Shown here one piece after another: positions 25,877 to 34,908 of a stretch of DNA of 44,188 nt. This DNA comes from Chromobacterium sinusclupearum. GTDB lineage: Bacteria > Pseudomonadota > Gammaproteobacteria > Burkholderiales > Chromobacteriaceae. The DNA lies in the NCBI RefSeq assembly GCF_002902845.1, contig NZ_PPTF01000020.1:70454-114641 (forward strand), given 5' to 3'. The first letter of the stretch is position 1, and every line of letters begins with the position of its first letter. Both the position numbers and the translations under genes were made by a program. The notes under the pieces are model-generated. The model worked only from the letters and a program-made list of their open reading frames with translations. It ran no database searches and had not been told where the DNA came from.

Positions 25877-27465
25877 GCAGCGAAACCCTGCCTCCCGACG
25901 AAGACAACTGGTTGCTGGACGACAGCGACGGCGACGTCCCGGCCCGCCCTTCCGAGATGCGAAAGCCATGGAAGGTGTTGATCGTCGACGACGAGAAGGA
26001 CGTGCACACCGCCACCCGCATCGCGCTGCGCGGCATCAGCTACAAGGAGCGTCCGCTGGAACTGCTCAGCGCCTATAGCGGCGGCGAGGCCTTCCAGTTG
26101 CTGAGACAGCATGCCGACATCGCGCTGATCATGCTGGACGTCGTGATGGAAAGCGAGGACGCCGGCCTCAGGCTGGTACATCGCATCCGCGAAGAGCTGG
26201 CGAATGGCGTGGTTCGCATCGTGTTGCGCACAGGCCAGCCCGGCCAGGCGCCGGAGCAGGAAGTCATCCTCAATTACGATATCAACGACTACAAGACCAA
26301 GACCGAGCTGACCACGCAGAAGCTGTTCACCACCACCATCGCCTCGCTGCGCGCCTATGAAAACATGGTGTCGCTGGAAAAGAACCGCCAGGGGCTGGCC
26401 AAGATTCTGGAAAGCGCGTCGGATCTGTACCAGCTGCATTCGCTGCGCGAATTCGCCTCCGGCGTGCTGCGCCAGATCAGCGCCCTGCTGGACATCGGCA
26501 CCGACGGCATCCTGTGCGTACGCAACGAGAACCATATCGGCCGGCCGGAGCTGGAAATCCTGGCTGTTTCCGGCGCCTACGAATATCTGGCGGACAAGGG
26601 CGACCTGTCCGGCGAACCCAAGCTGCAGGCGATCTTCCTGCAGGTATTCCGCGAAAAGCGCAGCATCTATCAGCATCCTTACGATGTGCTGTACATTTCC
26701 TCGCGCAACAGACGCGAGTTCGCGGTGCATTTCATGCCGCAATGGCCGCTGGATTCGGTGGAATGCGACCTGCTGGACGTGTTCTGCCAACGCATCTCCG
26801 CCGCCTACGACAACCTTTACCTGTACAACCAGTTGCGCAGCGCGCAAGAAGCTACCGTGGTGGCGCTGGCGGACCTGGCGGAATTCCGCGACACCGATAC
26901 CGGCGACCACGTGCTGCGGGTGCAGAAGCTGACCGATGCCATCGCGCAGGAAATGTTGATGAACAATCACTATCCGGAACTGATGACCCGCGAGTTCCTG
27001 GACATGGTGGGCATGGCGAGCATCCTGCACGACATCGGCAAAGTGGCGACGCCGGACCACATTCTGCTGAAACCCGGCAAGCTGGATCCGGAGGAACGCG
27101 CCATCATGGAGCAGCACGCCACCATCGGCGCGCAAATCCTCGCCAAGTCGGCGCAAATGGTCGACGGCGCCAGTTACCTGGCCTTGGGCTCGGAAATCGC
27201 CGGCGGCCACCACGAGCACTATGACGGCAACGGCTACCCGCGCAAGCTGAAGGGCCAGGACATTCCGCTCTCGGCGCGCATCGTCGCCGTGGTGGACGTG
27301 TTCGATGCGCTGCTCAACAAGCGGCCGTACAAGGAACCGTGGAGCATGGAAGAGACCATGAAATACATCAATGGCCGCGCCGGCAGCCAGTTCGACCCGC
27401 TGGTGGTCTCCGCGCTGAGCCGGCTGGTGGAAGAAGACAGGTTGCCGGTCAAGTTTGGCGACTAG
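25873..27465 (+). CDS. Response regulator with DUF3369 and HD-GYP domains (c-di-GMP phosphodiesterase)
   Basis: A 530-residue protein. The receiver domain has Asp39-Asp40 and phosphoacceptor Asp89 in IMLDVVM. A DUF3369-type middle domain spans about 165-320. The HD-GYP domain has the HD pair His386-Asp387 in ILHDIGK and HHEHYDGNGYP at 446-456. The complete GYP motif and metal ligands predict cyclic-di-GMP hydrolysis. It is coupled to the upstream kinase by an ATGA overlap, so the kinase signal should set c-di-GMP level. A short acidic N-terminal extension precedes the receiver. Confidence 0.92.
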   Translation: MSSETLPPDEDNWLLDDSDGDVPARPSEMRKPWKVLIVDDEKDVHTATRIALRGISYKERPLELLSAYSGGEAFQLLRQHADIALIMLDVVMESEDAGLRLVHRIREELANGVVRIVLRTGQPGQAPEQEVILNYDINDYKTKTELTTQKLFTTTIASLRAYENMVSLEKNRQGLAKILESASDLYQLHSLREFASGVLRQISALLDIGTDGILCVRNENHIGRPELEILAVSGAYEYLADKGDLSGEPKLQAIFLQVFREKRSIYQHPYDVLYISSRNRREFAVHFMPQWPLDSVECDLLDVFCQRISAAYDNLYLYNQLRSAQEATVVALADLAEFRDTDTGDHVLRVQKLTDAIAQEMLMNNHYPELMTREFLDMVGMASILHDIGKVATPDHILLKPGKLDPEERAIMEQHATIGAQILAKSAQMVDGASYLALGSEIAGGHHEHYDGNGYPRKLKGQDIPLSARIVAVVDVFDALLNKRPYKEPWSMEETMKYINGRAGSQFDPLVVSALSRLVEEDRLPVKFGD

Positions 27466-27482
27466 CCGGTTTCAAGCAAAGC

Positions 27483-27511
27483 AAACGGCAGCCTGTTCTG
27501 GCTGCCGTTTT
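27483..27511 (+). terminator. Intrinsic terminator after the HD-GYP gene
   Basis: AAACGGCAGCC (27483-27493) pairs with GGCTGCCGTTT (27500-27510) with a six-base loop and trailing Ts. It lies between two convergent genes and may act in both directions. Confidence 0.88.
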
Positions 27512-27533
27512 CATGGATTCCGACGCCAAGCCG

Positions 27534-28151
27534 TCAGGCGACGTAGTTCAACACGCACATATACTGGCAGATGCTGCCGCCCAGCACGAACAAGTGCCAG
27601 ATGCCGTGGCCGTGGCGGATCTTTTCGTCGTTCAGAAACCAGTAGATGCCGACGCTGTACAGCACGCCGCCCAGCGCCAGCCAGAACAGCCCGCCCGGCG
27701 CCAGCGCCTCGATCAGCGGCTCGATGGCGATCAGCACCAGCCAACCCATCGCCACGTATAGAATCATCGACAGCACGCGGGTGCGCCGACCCAGCGTCAG
27801 CTCCTGCACAATGCCGAACAAGGCCAAGCCCCAGCTCAGACCGAACAGCGTCCAGCCCCAGGCGCCGCGCAGCGTCACCAAGGCGAAGGGCGTGTAGCTG
27901 CCGGCGATCAAGAGATAGATCGCGGAGTGGTCGCACTTCTGCAGAATGGCCTTGGCTCGGCCCTGGAAGCTGTGATACAGCGTAGAAATCAGATACAGCG
28001 TCACCAGCGTGCCACCATACAGGCTGAAGCTGACGATCTTCCACGGATCGCGTTGCGACGCCGCTTCCACCACCAATACCACCAGTCCGACTATCGCCAG
28101 CACCGTGCCGGCCAAATGGGAATAGCCGTTGAAACGTTCCCCGTGATACAT
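27534..28151 (-). CDS. Hemolysin III / PAQR-family membrane protein
   Basis: A 205-residue protein with seven hydrophobic helices. It has the family hallmarks STLYHSF, KCDHSAIYLLIAGSYTPF and, near the end, HGHGIWHLFVLGGS, whose His residues form a metal site in PAQR proteins. Bacterial members (YqfA, HlyIII) are linked to membrane homeostasis; haemolysis is not a safe inference. The start ATG 28151 gives MYHGERFNGYSH, the usual N-terminus; the frame extends further upstream without support. Confidence 0.88.
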   Translation of the reverse strand: MYHGERFNGYSHLAGTVLAIVGLVVLVVEAASQRDPWKIVSFSLYGGTLVTLYLISTLYHSFQGRAKAILQKCDHSAIYLLIAGSYTPFALVTLRGAWGWTLFGLSWGLALFGIVQELTLGRRTRVLSMILYVAMGWLVLIAIEPLIEALAPGGLFWLALGGVLYSVGIYWFLNDEKIRHGHGIWHLFVLGGSICQYMCVLNYVA

Positions 28152-28274
28152 ATTATTATCCCCGCCCGGCCCCCTCGGCCGGCCTCGTCGCGCAAATTGC
28201 TTGGAGCCGCCATGGCTCCGCCGGGTTCCATTGTCCCTCTTCCTCCGGCCTGAAACCAGCGTTTTGCGCAAACA

Positions 28275-28297
28275 AAAAGCGGGCCCATGGCCCGCTT
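28275..28297 (-). terminator. Intrinsic terminator of adk
   Basis: AAGCGGGC and GCCCGCTT pair around a short loop; on the minus strand the stem is followed by TTTTTGTTT. It lies just after the adk stop. Confidence 0.88.
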
Positions 28298-28319
28298 GCG
28301 CGTCAGAACTGCCCCCGGA

Positions 28320-29111
<792 letters not shown>

Positions 29112-29870
29112 TCAGGCCGCGAACAGCCGGCGCACCCGTTCCAGGTCTTCCGGCGTATCCACTCCGGCGGCCGGCGCCTCGCTCGCCACCGCCACCATGA
29201 TGCTGTAACCATGCCAGAGCACGCGCAATTGTTCCAGCGCTTCGTATTGTTCCAGCGGGCCCGGCGCCAGACTGGCATAGTCGGCCAGGAAGCCGGCGCG
29301 GTAGCCGTACAGGCCGATATGGCGATAAACCGGCAAACCGGCGGGCAGCGCCGAACGGTCGGCGGCGTAGGCGTCGCGGGCATACGGAATGGCCGCGCGG
29401 CTGAAATACAGGGCGCGGCCATGCTTGTCCAGCGCCACTTTCACCACATTGGGATTGAAGTGATCGGCCGCGTCGTGAATGGCGTGCGCCAGCGTCGCCA
29501 CCGGCGCGTCGGTCTCTTCCAGCAGCTCGGCCAACCGGTCGATCAGCGCCGGATCGATCAGCGGCTCGTCGCCCTGCACATTGACCACGCGCGCGTCGGC
29601 CGGCAGCGCCAGCTTGGCGGCCACCTCGGCCAGGCGGTCGGTGCCGCTGGCGTGGTCTTCGCGCGTCAATACCGCCTCGACGCCATGCGCGGCGCAGGCG
29701 GCCAGGATGTCGGCGTGGTCGGTGGCGACGATCACCCGAGCGGCGCGGCTCCTCGCCGCCTGCTCGGCCACGCGCACCACCATGGGCTTGCCGGCGATGT
29801 CCGCCAGCGGTTTGCCCGGCAGGCGGCTGGAGGCCAACCGCGCCGGGATCACCACGATGAATCCGCTCAT
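29112..29870 (-). CDS. kdsB: 3-deoxy-manno-octulosonate cytidylyltransferase
   Basis: A 252-residue nucleotidyltransferase with the N-terminal [14 protein letters not shown] and NVQGDEPLI. It activates Kdo as CMP-Kdo for lipid A-core assembly, so it continues the pathway of kdsD and kdsC, encoded 15 kb away. The ATG at 29870 overlaps the stop of the Trm112-like gene (29867-29870), indicating coupling. The exbB-exbD-lpxK-trm112-kdsB order forms an envelope operon on the minus strand. Confidence 0.96.
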   Translation of the reverse strand: MSGFIVVIPARLASSRLPGKPLADIAGKPMVVRVAEQAARSRAARVIVATDHADILAACAAHGVEAVLTREDHASGTDRLAEVAAKLALPADARVVNVQGDEPLIDPALIDRLAELLEETDAPVATLAHAIHDAADHFNPNVVKVALDKHGRALYFSRAAIPYARDAYAADRSALPAGLPVYRHIGLYGYRAGFLADYASLAPGPLEQYEALEQLRVLWHGYSIMVAVASEAPAAGVDTPEDLERVRRLFAA

Positions 29871-30049
29871 TTCACTTCTTCTTCCGGCGGCAGTTCGCGC
29901 GCTTCCGACTCCAGCATCATCGGGATGCCGTCCTTGATCGGGAAGGCCAGGCGGTCGCCCTTGCAAATCAGCTCGTCCTTGCTCTTGTCGAACACCAGCG
30001 GGCCCTTGCACAGCGGGCATACCAGAATTTCCAGAAATTTAGCGTCCAT
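29867..30049 (-). CDS. Trm112/YcaR family small protein
   Basis: A 60-residue protein with CPLCKGPL at 11-18, a single later Cys in [11 protein letters not shown], and the conserved DGIPMML. It matches the UPF0434/YcaR group of Trm112-like proteins, which lie between lpxK and kdsB in many proteobacteria. Eukaryotic Trm112 activates methyltransferases; the bacterial role is not established. It overlaps lpxK by 11 bases and kdsB by four. Confidence 0.9.
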   Translation of the reverse strand: MDAKFLEILVCPLCKGPLVFDKSKDELICKGDRLAFPIKDGIPMMLESEARELPPEEEVK

Positions 30050-31058
30050 GTTCCATCTTCAAGCGGGCTAGTATCCAGTCGCACAGATCAGGCGCCAGCA
30101 TGGCCTGAACCGGCAAAACCCATAGTCTAGCACGCTGCGCCGGCTCATGAAGCACGCGCGCGAGCTTGACCGCGTCCTTGCTGGTGACGATCACCGCATC
30201 GGCATCGACAGGCAAATCGCCCGCCCCAAACGCGTGATGATCGGGAAAGGACAGCGCGCGGCTGACCGCGATGCCCTGCCCCGCCAGCGTGTCGAAAAAA
30301 CGTTGCGGATGGCCAATGCCAGCCAGCGCCGCCACCTGCTGCCCGGCGAAATCGTCGGCCGCCCGGGTGCGCTCGGGGTCATCCAGCGCATGGCAGCGCC
30401 CCGCGCGCAGCGTCATCGTGAAGCGCGGCAAGCCATCCGGCAAGGGCAGATCGCCACCCTCGCCATTCACGACGACTGCGTCCACGCTGCGCAAGCGGGA
30501 CGGCGGCTCGCGTAGCGGGCCGTTGGGCAGCAGCCGGCCGTTGCCCAGCCCGCGCCGCCCGTCCAGCACCACGATCTCCAGGTCGCGCGCCAGGCGGTAG
30601 TGCTGCAGGCCGTCGTCGCTGAGGATCAGTTCCAGATCAGGGTGCAGGGCCAGCAGATGGCGGCCGGCGGCAACGCGGTCGCGCCCCACCACCACCGGCG
30701 CGCCGGCGGCCGCCAGCAGCAGCGGCTCGTCGCCCACTTGCGCCGGATCGCCGTCCGGCTTCACCTCGATCGGCGTCGCCGCGCTGCCGCCGTAGCCGCG
30801 GCTGATCACACCGACCTTGACGCCGCGCGCGGCGAACGCGCGCAGCAGCGCCAGCGTCAGCGGCGTCTTGCCGACGCCGCCGACATTGATGTTGCCGATC
30901 ACCACCAGCGGCACCGGAAGCTTTTCGCTCGATTTCCAGCCACGGCGGAACGCCTGGCGGCGGACAGCAGCCAGCAGCGCAAAAAGCCCTTCCAGCGGCG
31001 CCAGAAGGGCTGTCAACCAGCCGCGCGGCCGGTACCAGTGTTGTTCGATCAGACTCAT
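30039..31058 (-). CDS. lpxK: Tetraacyldisaccharide 4'-kinase LpxK
   Basis: A 339-residue protein. An N-terminal hydrophobic anchor (about 14-32) precedes the Walker A motif in [12 protein letters not shown] (about 55-66). Later come ISRGYGG and [16 protein letters not shown]. It phosphorylates the lipid A disaccharide at the inner face of the inner membrane. It lies 13 bases after exbD and overlaps the Trm112-like gene at its 3' end. Confidence 0.95.
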   Translation of the reverse strand: MSLIEQHWYRPRGWLTALLAPLEGLFALLAAVRRQAFRRGWKSSEKLPVPLVVIGNINVGGVGKTPLTLALLRAFAARGVKVGVISRGYGGSAATPIEVKPDGDPAQVGDEPLLLAAAGAPVVVGRDRVAAGRHLLALHPDLELILSDDGLQHYRLARDLEIVVLDGRRGLGNGRLLPNGPLREPPSRLRSVDAVVVNGEGGDLPLPDGLPRFTMTLRAGRCHALDDPERTRAADDFAGQQVAALAGIGHPQRFFDTLAGQGIAVSRALSFPDHHAFGAGDLPVDADAVIVTSKDAVKLARVLHEPAQRARLWVLPVQAMLAPDLCDWILARLKMEHGR

Positions 31059-31071
31059 GCCGCTTTCGGCT

Positions 31072-31488
31072 TCACTGCAGATTCTGGGTGGCGAAGGTCA
31101 GTTGCGACAAGCCCGCCTCACGCGCCGCCTCCATCACGGTGATCACCGATTGATGGGTGGACTTGGCGTCGGCGTTGACCACTACCACCACATCGCTCTT
31201 GCCGGCCGCGGCGGCCTTCAGCTTGTCCAGCAAGCCGGCCTTGTCGCCGCTGGCGAGCTTGGCGTCGCCGACCGCCATCGCGCCGTCGGCCGCCACCGCG
31301 ACATTGATCTCGGTGGTCTTGTTCTTCTGCTGCTCGCCTTGAGCGGACGGCAGATTGATCTTCAGCTCGGAAAAATGGGAATAGGTGGTGGTGACCATCA
31401 GGAAAATCAGGATCACCAGCAGCACGTCGATCAAGGGAATGAAGTTGATCTCCGGCTCGTCCCGGCCGCGTCCGCGACGAAAGTTCAT
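31072..31488 (-). CDS. exbD: ExbD/TolR-family energy transducer subunit
   Basis: A 138-residue protein. A short basic N-terminus and one membrane helix (about 14-35, beginning EINFIPLIDVLLVILIFLM) carry the conserved Asp of the proton path. A periplasmic domain follows. With ExbB it harnesses the proton gradient. No tonB gene is present nearby; the placement upstream of lpxK suggests a role linked to the envelope or outer membrane. The ExbD and ExbB genes are two bases apart. Confidence 0.88.
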   Translation of the reverse strand: MNFRRGRGRDEPEINFIPLIDVLLVILIFLMVTTTYSHFSELKINLPSAQGEQQKNKTTEINVAVAADGAMAVGDAKLASGDKAGLLDKLKAAAAGKSDVVVVVNADAKSTHQSVITVMEAAREAGLSQLTFATQNLQ

Positions 31489-31490
31489 GC

Positions 31491-32105
31491 TCAGCTCCCG
31501 TTCTTGCGCTCGCCGTGCACCACTTCCACCAGCTTGATCGCCTGCGCTTCCATCTCAACCAGCAGGCCGTCCACCTTGGAGCGGAAGTAGCGGTAGAACA
31601 TCATGCTGGGGATGGCGACGATCAGGCCGAAGGCCGTGTTGTACAAGGCGACGGAAATGCCGTGCGCCAGTTGCTGCGGATTGGCGCCGCTGGCGTTTTG
31701 CGAGCCAAAGATTTCGATCATGCCGATCACGGTGCCCAACAGACCCAGCAGCGGGGCCATGGCGGCGATGGTGCCCAGCGAGGTCAGCAGACGCTCCAGC
31801 TGGTAAGCCACCTGACGGCCTTCGTCTTCGATCGACTCCTTCATCACTTCGCGGCTGCCATGGACATTGCGCAGGCCGGCGGCGAACAAGCGTCCCAACG
31901 GCGAATGGCCGTGCAGCTTCTGCAGCAGTTCGTCGCGATCGCCGACGCGGCGGTATTCCTGCAGCGTCTGGGCCAGCAGGCCAGACGGCACCACCGCGCC
32001 GCGCCGCAGCGTGTACAGGCGTTCCAGAATGATGGCCAGCGACACGACCGAGGCCGCGATAATGGTCCAGATCGGCCAGCCGGCCGCTTCAACGATAGCC
32101 CACAC
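31491..32105 (-). CDS. exbB: ExbB/TolQ/MotA-family proton channel protein
   Basis: A 204-residue protein with three membrane helices. The family region LGTIAAMAPLLGLLGTVIGMIEIF is followed by ISVALYNTAFGLIVAIPSMMFYRYF. It forms the proton-conducting pentamer with ExbD. The start is GTG 32105, supported by GGAGA about eight bases upstream. It is the first gene of the minus-strand envelope operon, and its upstream region holds two DnaA boxes. Confidence 0.88.
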   Translation of the reverse strand: MWAIVEAAGWPIWTIIAASVVSLAIILERLYTLRRGAVVPSGLLAQTLQEYRRVGDRDELLQKLHGHSPLGRLFAAGLRNVHGSREVMKESIEDEGRQVAYQLERLLTSLGTIAAMAPLLGLLGTVIGMIEIFGSQNASGANPQQLAHGISVALYNTAFGLIVAIPSMMFYRYFRSKVDGLLVEMEAQAIKLVEVVHGERKNGS

Positions 32106-32251
32106 GAAGCTTTCTCCGTAATCGATACAAACGTGAGACTTTATTACCTCAATCGGACTGAGGCAACCTCAGACCCGGAAAAATTCCCGGGCATTGCCGC
32201 TTTTTTGGGCATGACCAGCCAAATGCCCCGCCCATCGGCCCATTCCACAAC

Positions 32252-32287
32252 TTATCCACAAAGTTATTCCGCGATTATTGTGGATAA
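32252..32287. promoter_or_regulatory. Inverted pair of perfect DnaA boxes
   Basis: TTATCCACA (32252-32260) and TGTGGATAA (32279-32287) both match the strict DnaA consensus TTATNCACA, facing each other. With one further base each they make a ten-base inverted repeat around 16 bases. The site lies between the divergent exbB and thioesterase genes. It could titrate DnaA or regulate either gene; the surrounding genes are not those of a chromosomal origin. Confidence 0.6.
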
Positions 32288-32382
32288 ATTTCCCGGCGCC
32301 TGCCGCAGTCTTGAAAGCCAGCATTGACAAGGCTCAAAGCTTTGCCGACGATGAGGCATCCAAACAATCGTTTGAATGAAAT

Positions 32383-32841
32383 ATGAACCTTCCCATCTGG
32401 CTGATCAAGCTGCTGTTCAATCTATGGCCGCCCTTCCTCGGCGCCGGCATCCGCGTCCACAAGCTGTCGCCGGACTTCCGCCAGGCCGAGGTGCGGCTGA
32501 AGTTGGGCTTCGGCAACCGCAACTACGTCGGCACCCACTTCGGCGGCAGCCTGTACGCGATGACCGACCCATTCTACATGCTGATGCTGCTGCGCCAGCT
32601 GGGCAATGATTACTATGTATGGGACAAGTGCGGGCGCATCGACTACGTCAAGCCGGGCCGCGGCGTGGTGCGGGCGCTGTTCAATCTGCAAGAAGAGCAA
32701 CTGGCGGAAATCCGCGCCCTGACCGCCGACGGCGAAAAACATCTGCCGGAAATGACGGTGGAAATCCGCGACGCCGACGACGAGCTGGTGGCTACGGTGC
32801 ACAAGACCCTATACGTGCGCAAGAAGCCCCATCTGCGCTGA
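32383..32841 (+). CDS. DUF4442 hotdog-fold thioesterase-like protein
   Basis: A 152-residue protein with the DUF4442 pattern, including NYVGTHFGGSLYAMTDPFYM and DYVKPGRGVVRA. The fold is that of hotdog thioesterases, but the substrate is unknown. The ATG at 32383 is the only reasonable start. It is divergent from exbB and ends at a bidirectional terminator shared with the ArsR-type gene. Confidence 0.8.
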   Translation: MNLPIWLIKLLFNLWPPFLGAGIRVHKLSPDFRQAEVRLKLGFGNRNYVGTHFGGSLYAMTDPFYMLMLLRQLGNDYYVWDKCGRIDYVKPGRGVVRALFNLQEEQLAEIRALTADGEKHLPEMTVEIRDADDELVATVHKTLYVRKKPHLR

Positions 32842-32858
32842 AGCCGCCGCCATCAACA

Positions 32859-32885
32859 AAAAAGCCGCTTTTCAAGCGGCTTTTT
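32859..32885. terminator. Bidirectional terminator
   Basis: AAAAAGCCGCTT (32859-32870) and AAGCGGCTTTTT (32874-32885) pair around TTC, giving T-runs on both strands. It lies between the convergent thioesterase and ArsR-type genes. Confidence 0.92.
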
Positions 32886-32904
32886 CTGCGAGTCCGGCTG
32901 CGGA

Positions 32905-33201
32905 TTACTCCCCGAAACCACAGAACACTTCGCGCATCATCTTCAGCACTTCCAGCGTGCGAATGTCGCCTACGCGGTAAAAGACACGGTTGGCATCCTT
33001 GCGCGTGCGCAAAACGCCCTTGTCCCGCATAATAGCGAGGTGCTGGGAAATATTGCTCTGGGAGGTGCCAACCTGCTCGACAATGTCTTGCACGCTCACT
33101 TCCCGGTCTTCCAGCACCGATATGATCTTCAGACGCAGCGGATGCGACATGGCTTTCATCGCCCGCGAGGTCTGCTCGATCTGGTCGTCGTTGAACAGCA
33201 A
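32905..33201 (-). CDS. ArsR-family winged-helix regulator
   Basis: A 98-residue protein. The winged-helix HTH spans about 35-64 (VSVQDIVEQVGTSQSNISQHL), followed by the wing RTRKDANRVFYRVGD. The typical ELCVCDL metal site is absent; a lone Cys lies near the end (VFCGFGE), so the signal is unclear. The start is TTG 33201, chosen because AGGAGA is six bases upstream. It is divergent from gpmI, and a nine-base palindrome between them is the likely operator. Confidence 0.85.
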   Translation of the reverse strand: MLFNDDQIEQTSRAMKAMSHPLRLKIISVLEDREVSVQDIVEQVGTSQSNISQHLAIMRDKGVLRTRKDANRVFYRVGDIRTLEVLKMMREVFCGFGE

Positions 33202-33249
33202 AGCGTTTCTCCTAACCTAATGTAGCTTGAATTTTATTGATTTGACTGC

Positions 33250-33281
33250 GTGACAATAGTATCGGCAAAATTCGATACTAT
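33250..33281 (+). promoter_or_regulatory. Palindrome overlapping a putative gpmI promoter
   Basis: ATAGTATCG (33256-33264) and CGATACTAT (33273-33281) form a perfect inverted repeat with an eight-base spacer. A possible gpmI promoter, GTGACA (33250-33255) and GATACT (33274-33279) 18 bases apart, overlaps it. This placement fits repression of gpmI, and possibly autoregulation, by the adjacent ArsR-type protein. The palindrome is seen; its role is inferred. Confidence 0.55.
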
Positions 33282-33313
33282 CAAGGTTTTCTAATATTCT
33301 GAATGCGAATGCC

Positions 33314-34837
33314 ATGAAATCGATCACCCCGGTGTTGCTATTAATCCTCGACGGCTTCGGCCACCGCACGGAAGGCGACGACAACGCCATCCTGCATGCC
33401 AACATGCCCAACTGGAACCGCCTGCGCCAGCAGTACGCGTACGGCACCATCAATGCGTCGGAAAACTTTGTCGGACTGCCCTCCGGCCAGTTTGGCAACT
33501 CCGAGGTGGGCCACCTCAACATCGGGGCCGGCCGCATCGTGCAGCAGGACATCAGCCGCATCGACTGCGACATCGAGGACGGCCGCTTCGCATCGAATGA
33601 CACGCTGCAACAAGCCATGAGCAAAGCTCAAAGCTCTGCCCTGCATGTGTTCGGTCTGTTATCCGACGGGGGTGTGCATAGCCATGAAAACCACATCCAT
33701 GCGCTGATCCGCGCCGCCCAGGCCGCCGGCGTGCCCCAGATCTACGTCCACGCCTTCCTAGACGGCCGCGACACGCCGCCGCGCAGCGCCGAAACCTACC
33801 TCAAGCGCCTGGACGCCGTGCTGGCAGAATGCCCGAACGCGCGCCTGGTCTCCGTCACCGGCCGCTACTGGGCGATGGACCGCGACAAGCGCTGGGAGCG
33901 CGTCGAGCCGGCCTACCGTCTGCTGGTGGAAGGCGAGGGACTGTTCCATGCCGACACCGGCCTCGCGGCGCTGCAAGCCGCCTACGCCCGCGACGAGAAC
34001 GACGAATTCGTCAAGGCCACCGGCATCGGCGCGCCGGTGAAGATGCAGGACGGCGACGTCGTCATCTTCATGAACTTCCGCGCCGACCGCGCGCGCCAGC
34101 TGACCACTGCGCTGACCGACCCGGCCTTCGACGGCTTCCCGGCCCGCCAGCCCAAGTTCGGCTACTTCGCCACCCTCACCTCCTACGGCGAGGCTTACTC
34201 GGCGCTGCCGACGGCCTACGCGCCGCAAAAAATCAACAACGGCATGGGCGAATACCTGTCGGCTCAGGGCATGAAGCAGCTGCGCATCGCCGAAACCGAG
34301 AAATACCCGCACGTGACCTACTTCTTCAACGGCGGCGAAGAGCAAGTGTATCCGGGCGAAGACCGCATCCTGGTGCCGTCGCCCAAGGTGGCCACCTATG
34401 ACCTGCAACCGGAAATGAGCGCCGGCGAAGTGACCGACAAGATCGTCGCCGCCATTCAGTCCGGCCAATACCAGGCCATTTTCTGCAACTACGCCAATGG
34501 CGACATGGTGGGCCACAGCGGCGTGTTCGACGCTGCGGTCAAGGCCGTGGAGGCGCTGGACGGCTGCATCGAACGCTGCGTGGAAGCGATGCTGGCGGCC
34601 GGCGGCGAAGTGCTGATCACCGCCGACCACGGCAACTGCGAACAAATGTACGATGGCGAGCACCACCAGCCGCACACGCAGCACACCACCAACAAAGTGC
34701 CGTTCCTGTACATCGGCCGCCCGGCGAAAATCCGGGACGGCGGCTCGCTGCGCGACATCTCTCCGTCGCTGCTGGCCATGATGGGTCTGGAACAACCCGT
34801 GGAAATGACCGGTCAATCGCTGATCGACTTCCAATAA
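33314..34837 (+). CDS. gpmI: 2,3-bisphosphoglycerate-independent phosphoglycerate mutase
   Basis: A 507-residue enzyme of the alkaline-phosphatase superfamily. N-terminal LILDGFGHR supplies a metal-binding Asp, and the phosphoserine nucleophile is Ser63 in GNSEVGHLNIGAG. Substrate-loop residues include HAFLDGRDTPPRS, and the C-terminal metal site lies in TADHGNCEQM. It interconverts 3- and 2-phosphoglycerate in glycolysis with Mn2+. The length is normal for the family. It is divergent from an ArsR-type gene with a shared control region. Confidence 0.97.
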   Translation: MKSITPVLLLILDGFGHRTEGDDNAILHANMPNWNRLRQQYAYGTINASENFVGLPSGQFGNSEVGHLNIGAGRIVQQDISRIDCDIEDGRFASNDTLQQAMSKAQSSALHVFGLLSDGGVHSHENHIHALIRAAQAAGVPQIYVHAFLDGRDTPPRSAETYLKRLDAVLAECPNARLVSVTGRYWAMDRDKRWERVEPAYRLLVEGEGLFHADTGLAALQAAYARDENDEFVKATGIGAPVKMQDGDVVIFMNFRADRARQLTTALTDPAFDGFPARQPKFGYFATLTSYGEAYSALPTAYAPQKINNGMGEYLSAQGMKQLRIAETEKYPHVTYFFNGGEEQVYPGEDRILVPSPKVATYDLQPEMSAGEVTDKIVAAIQSGQYQAIFCNYANGDMVGHSGVFDAAVKAVEALDGCIERCVEAMLAAGGEVLITADHGNCEQMYDGEHHQPHTQHTTNKVPFLYIGRPAKIRDGGSLRDISPSLLAMMGLEQPVEMTGQSLIDFQ

Positions 34838-34848
34838 TCGCCCCGACA

Positions 34849-34883
34849 AACGGCGGCCATGCCAGGCATGGCCGCCGTTGTTG
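34849..34883 (+). terminator. Hairpin after gpmI
   Basis: AACGGCGGCCATG pairs perfectly with CATGGCCGCCGTT around CCAGG. The following GTTGTTG is a weak T-tract. It ends 25 bases before the envC-like gene. Confidence 0.7.
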
Positions 34884-34908
34884 CCTCAAGCGAAAGAACA
34901 TCAAGGGA

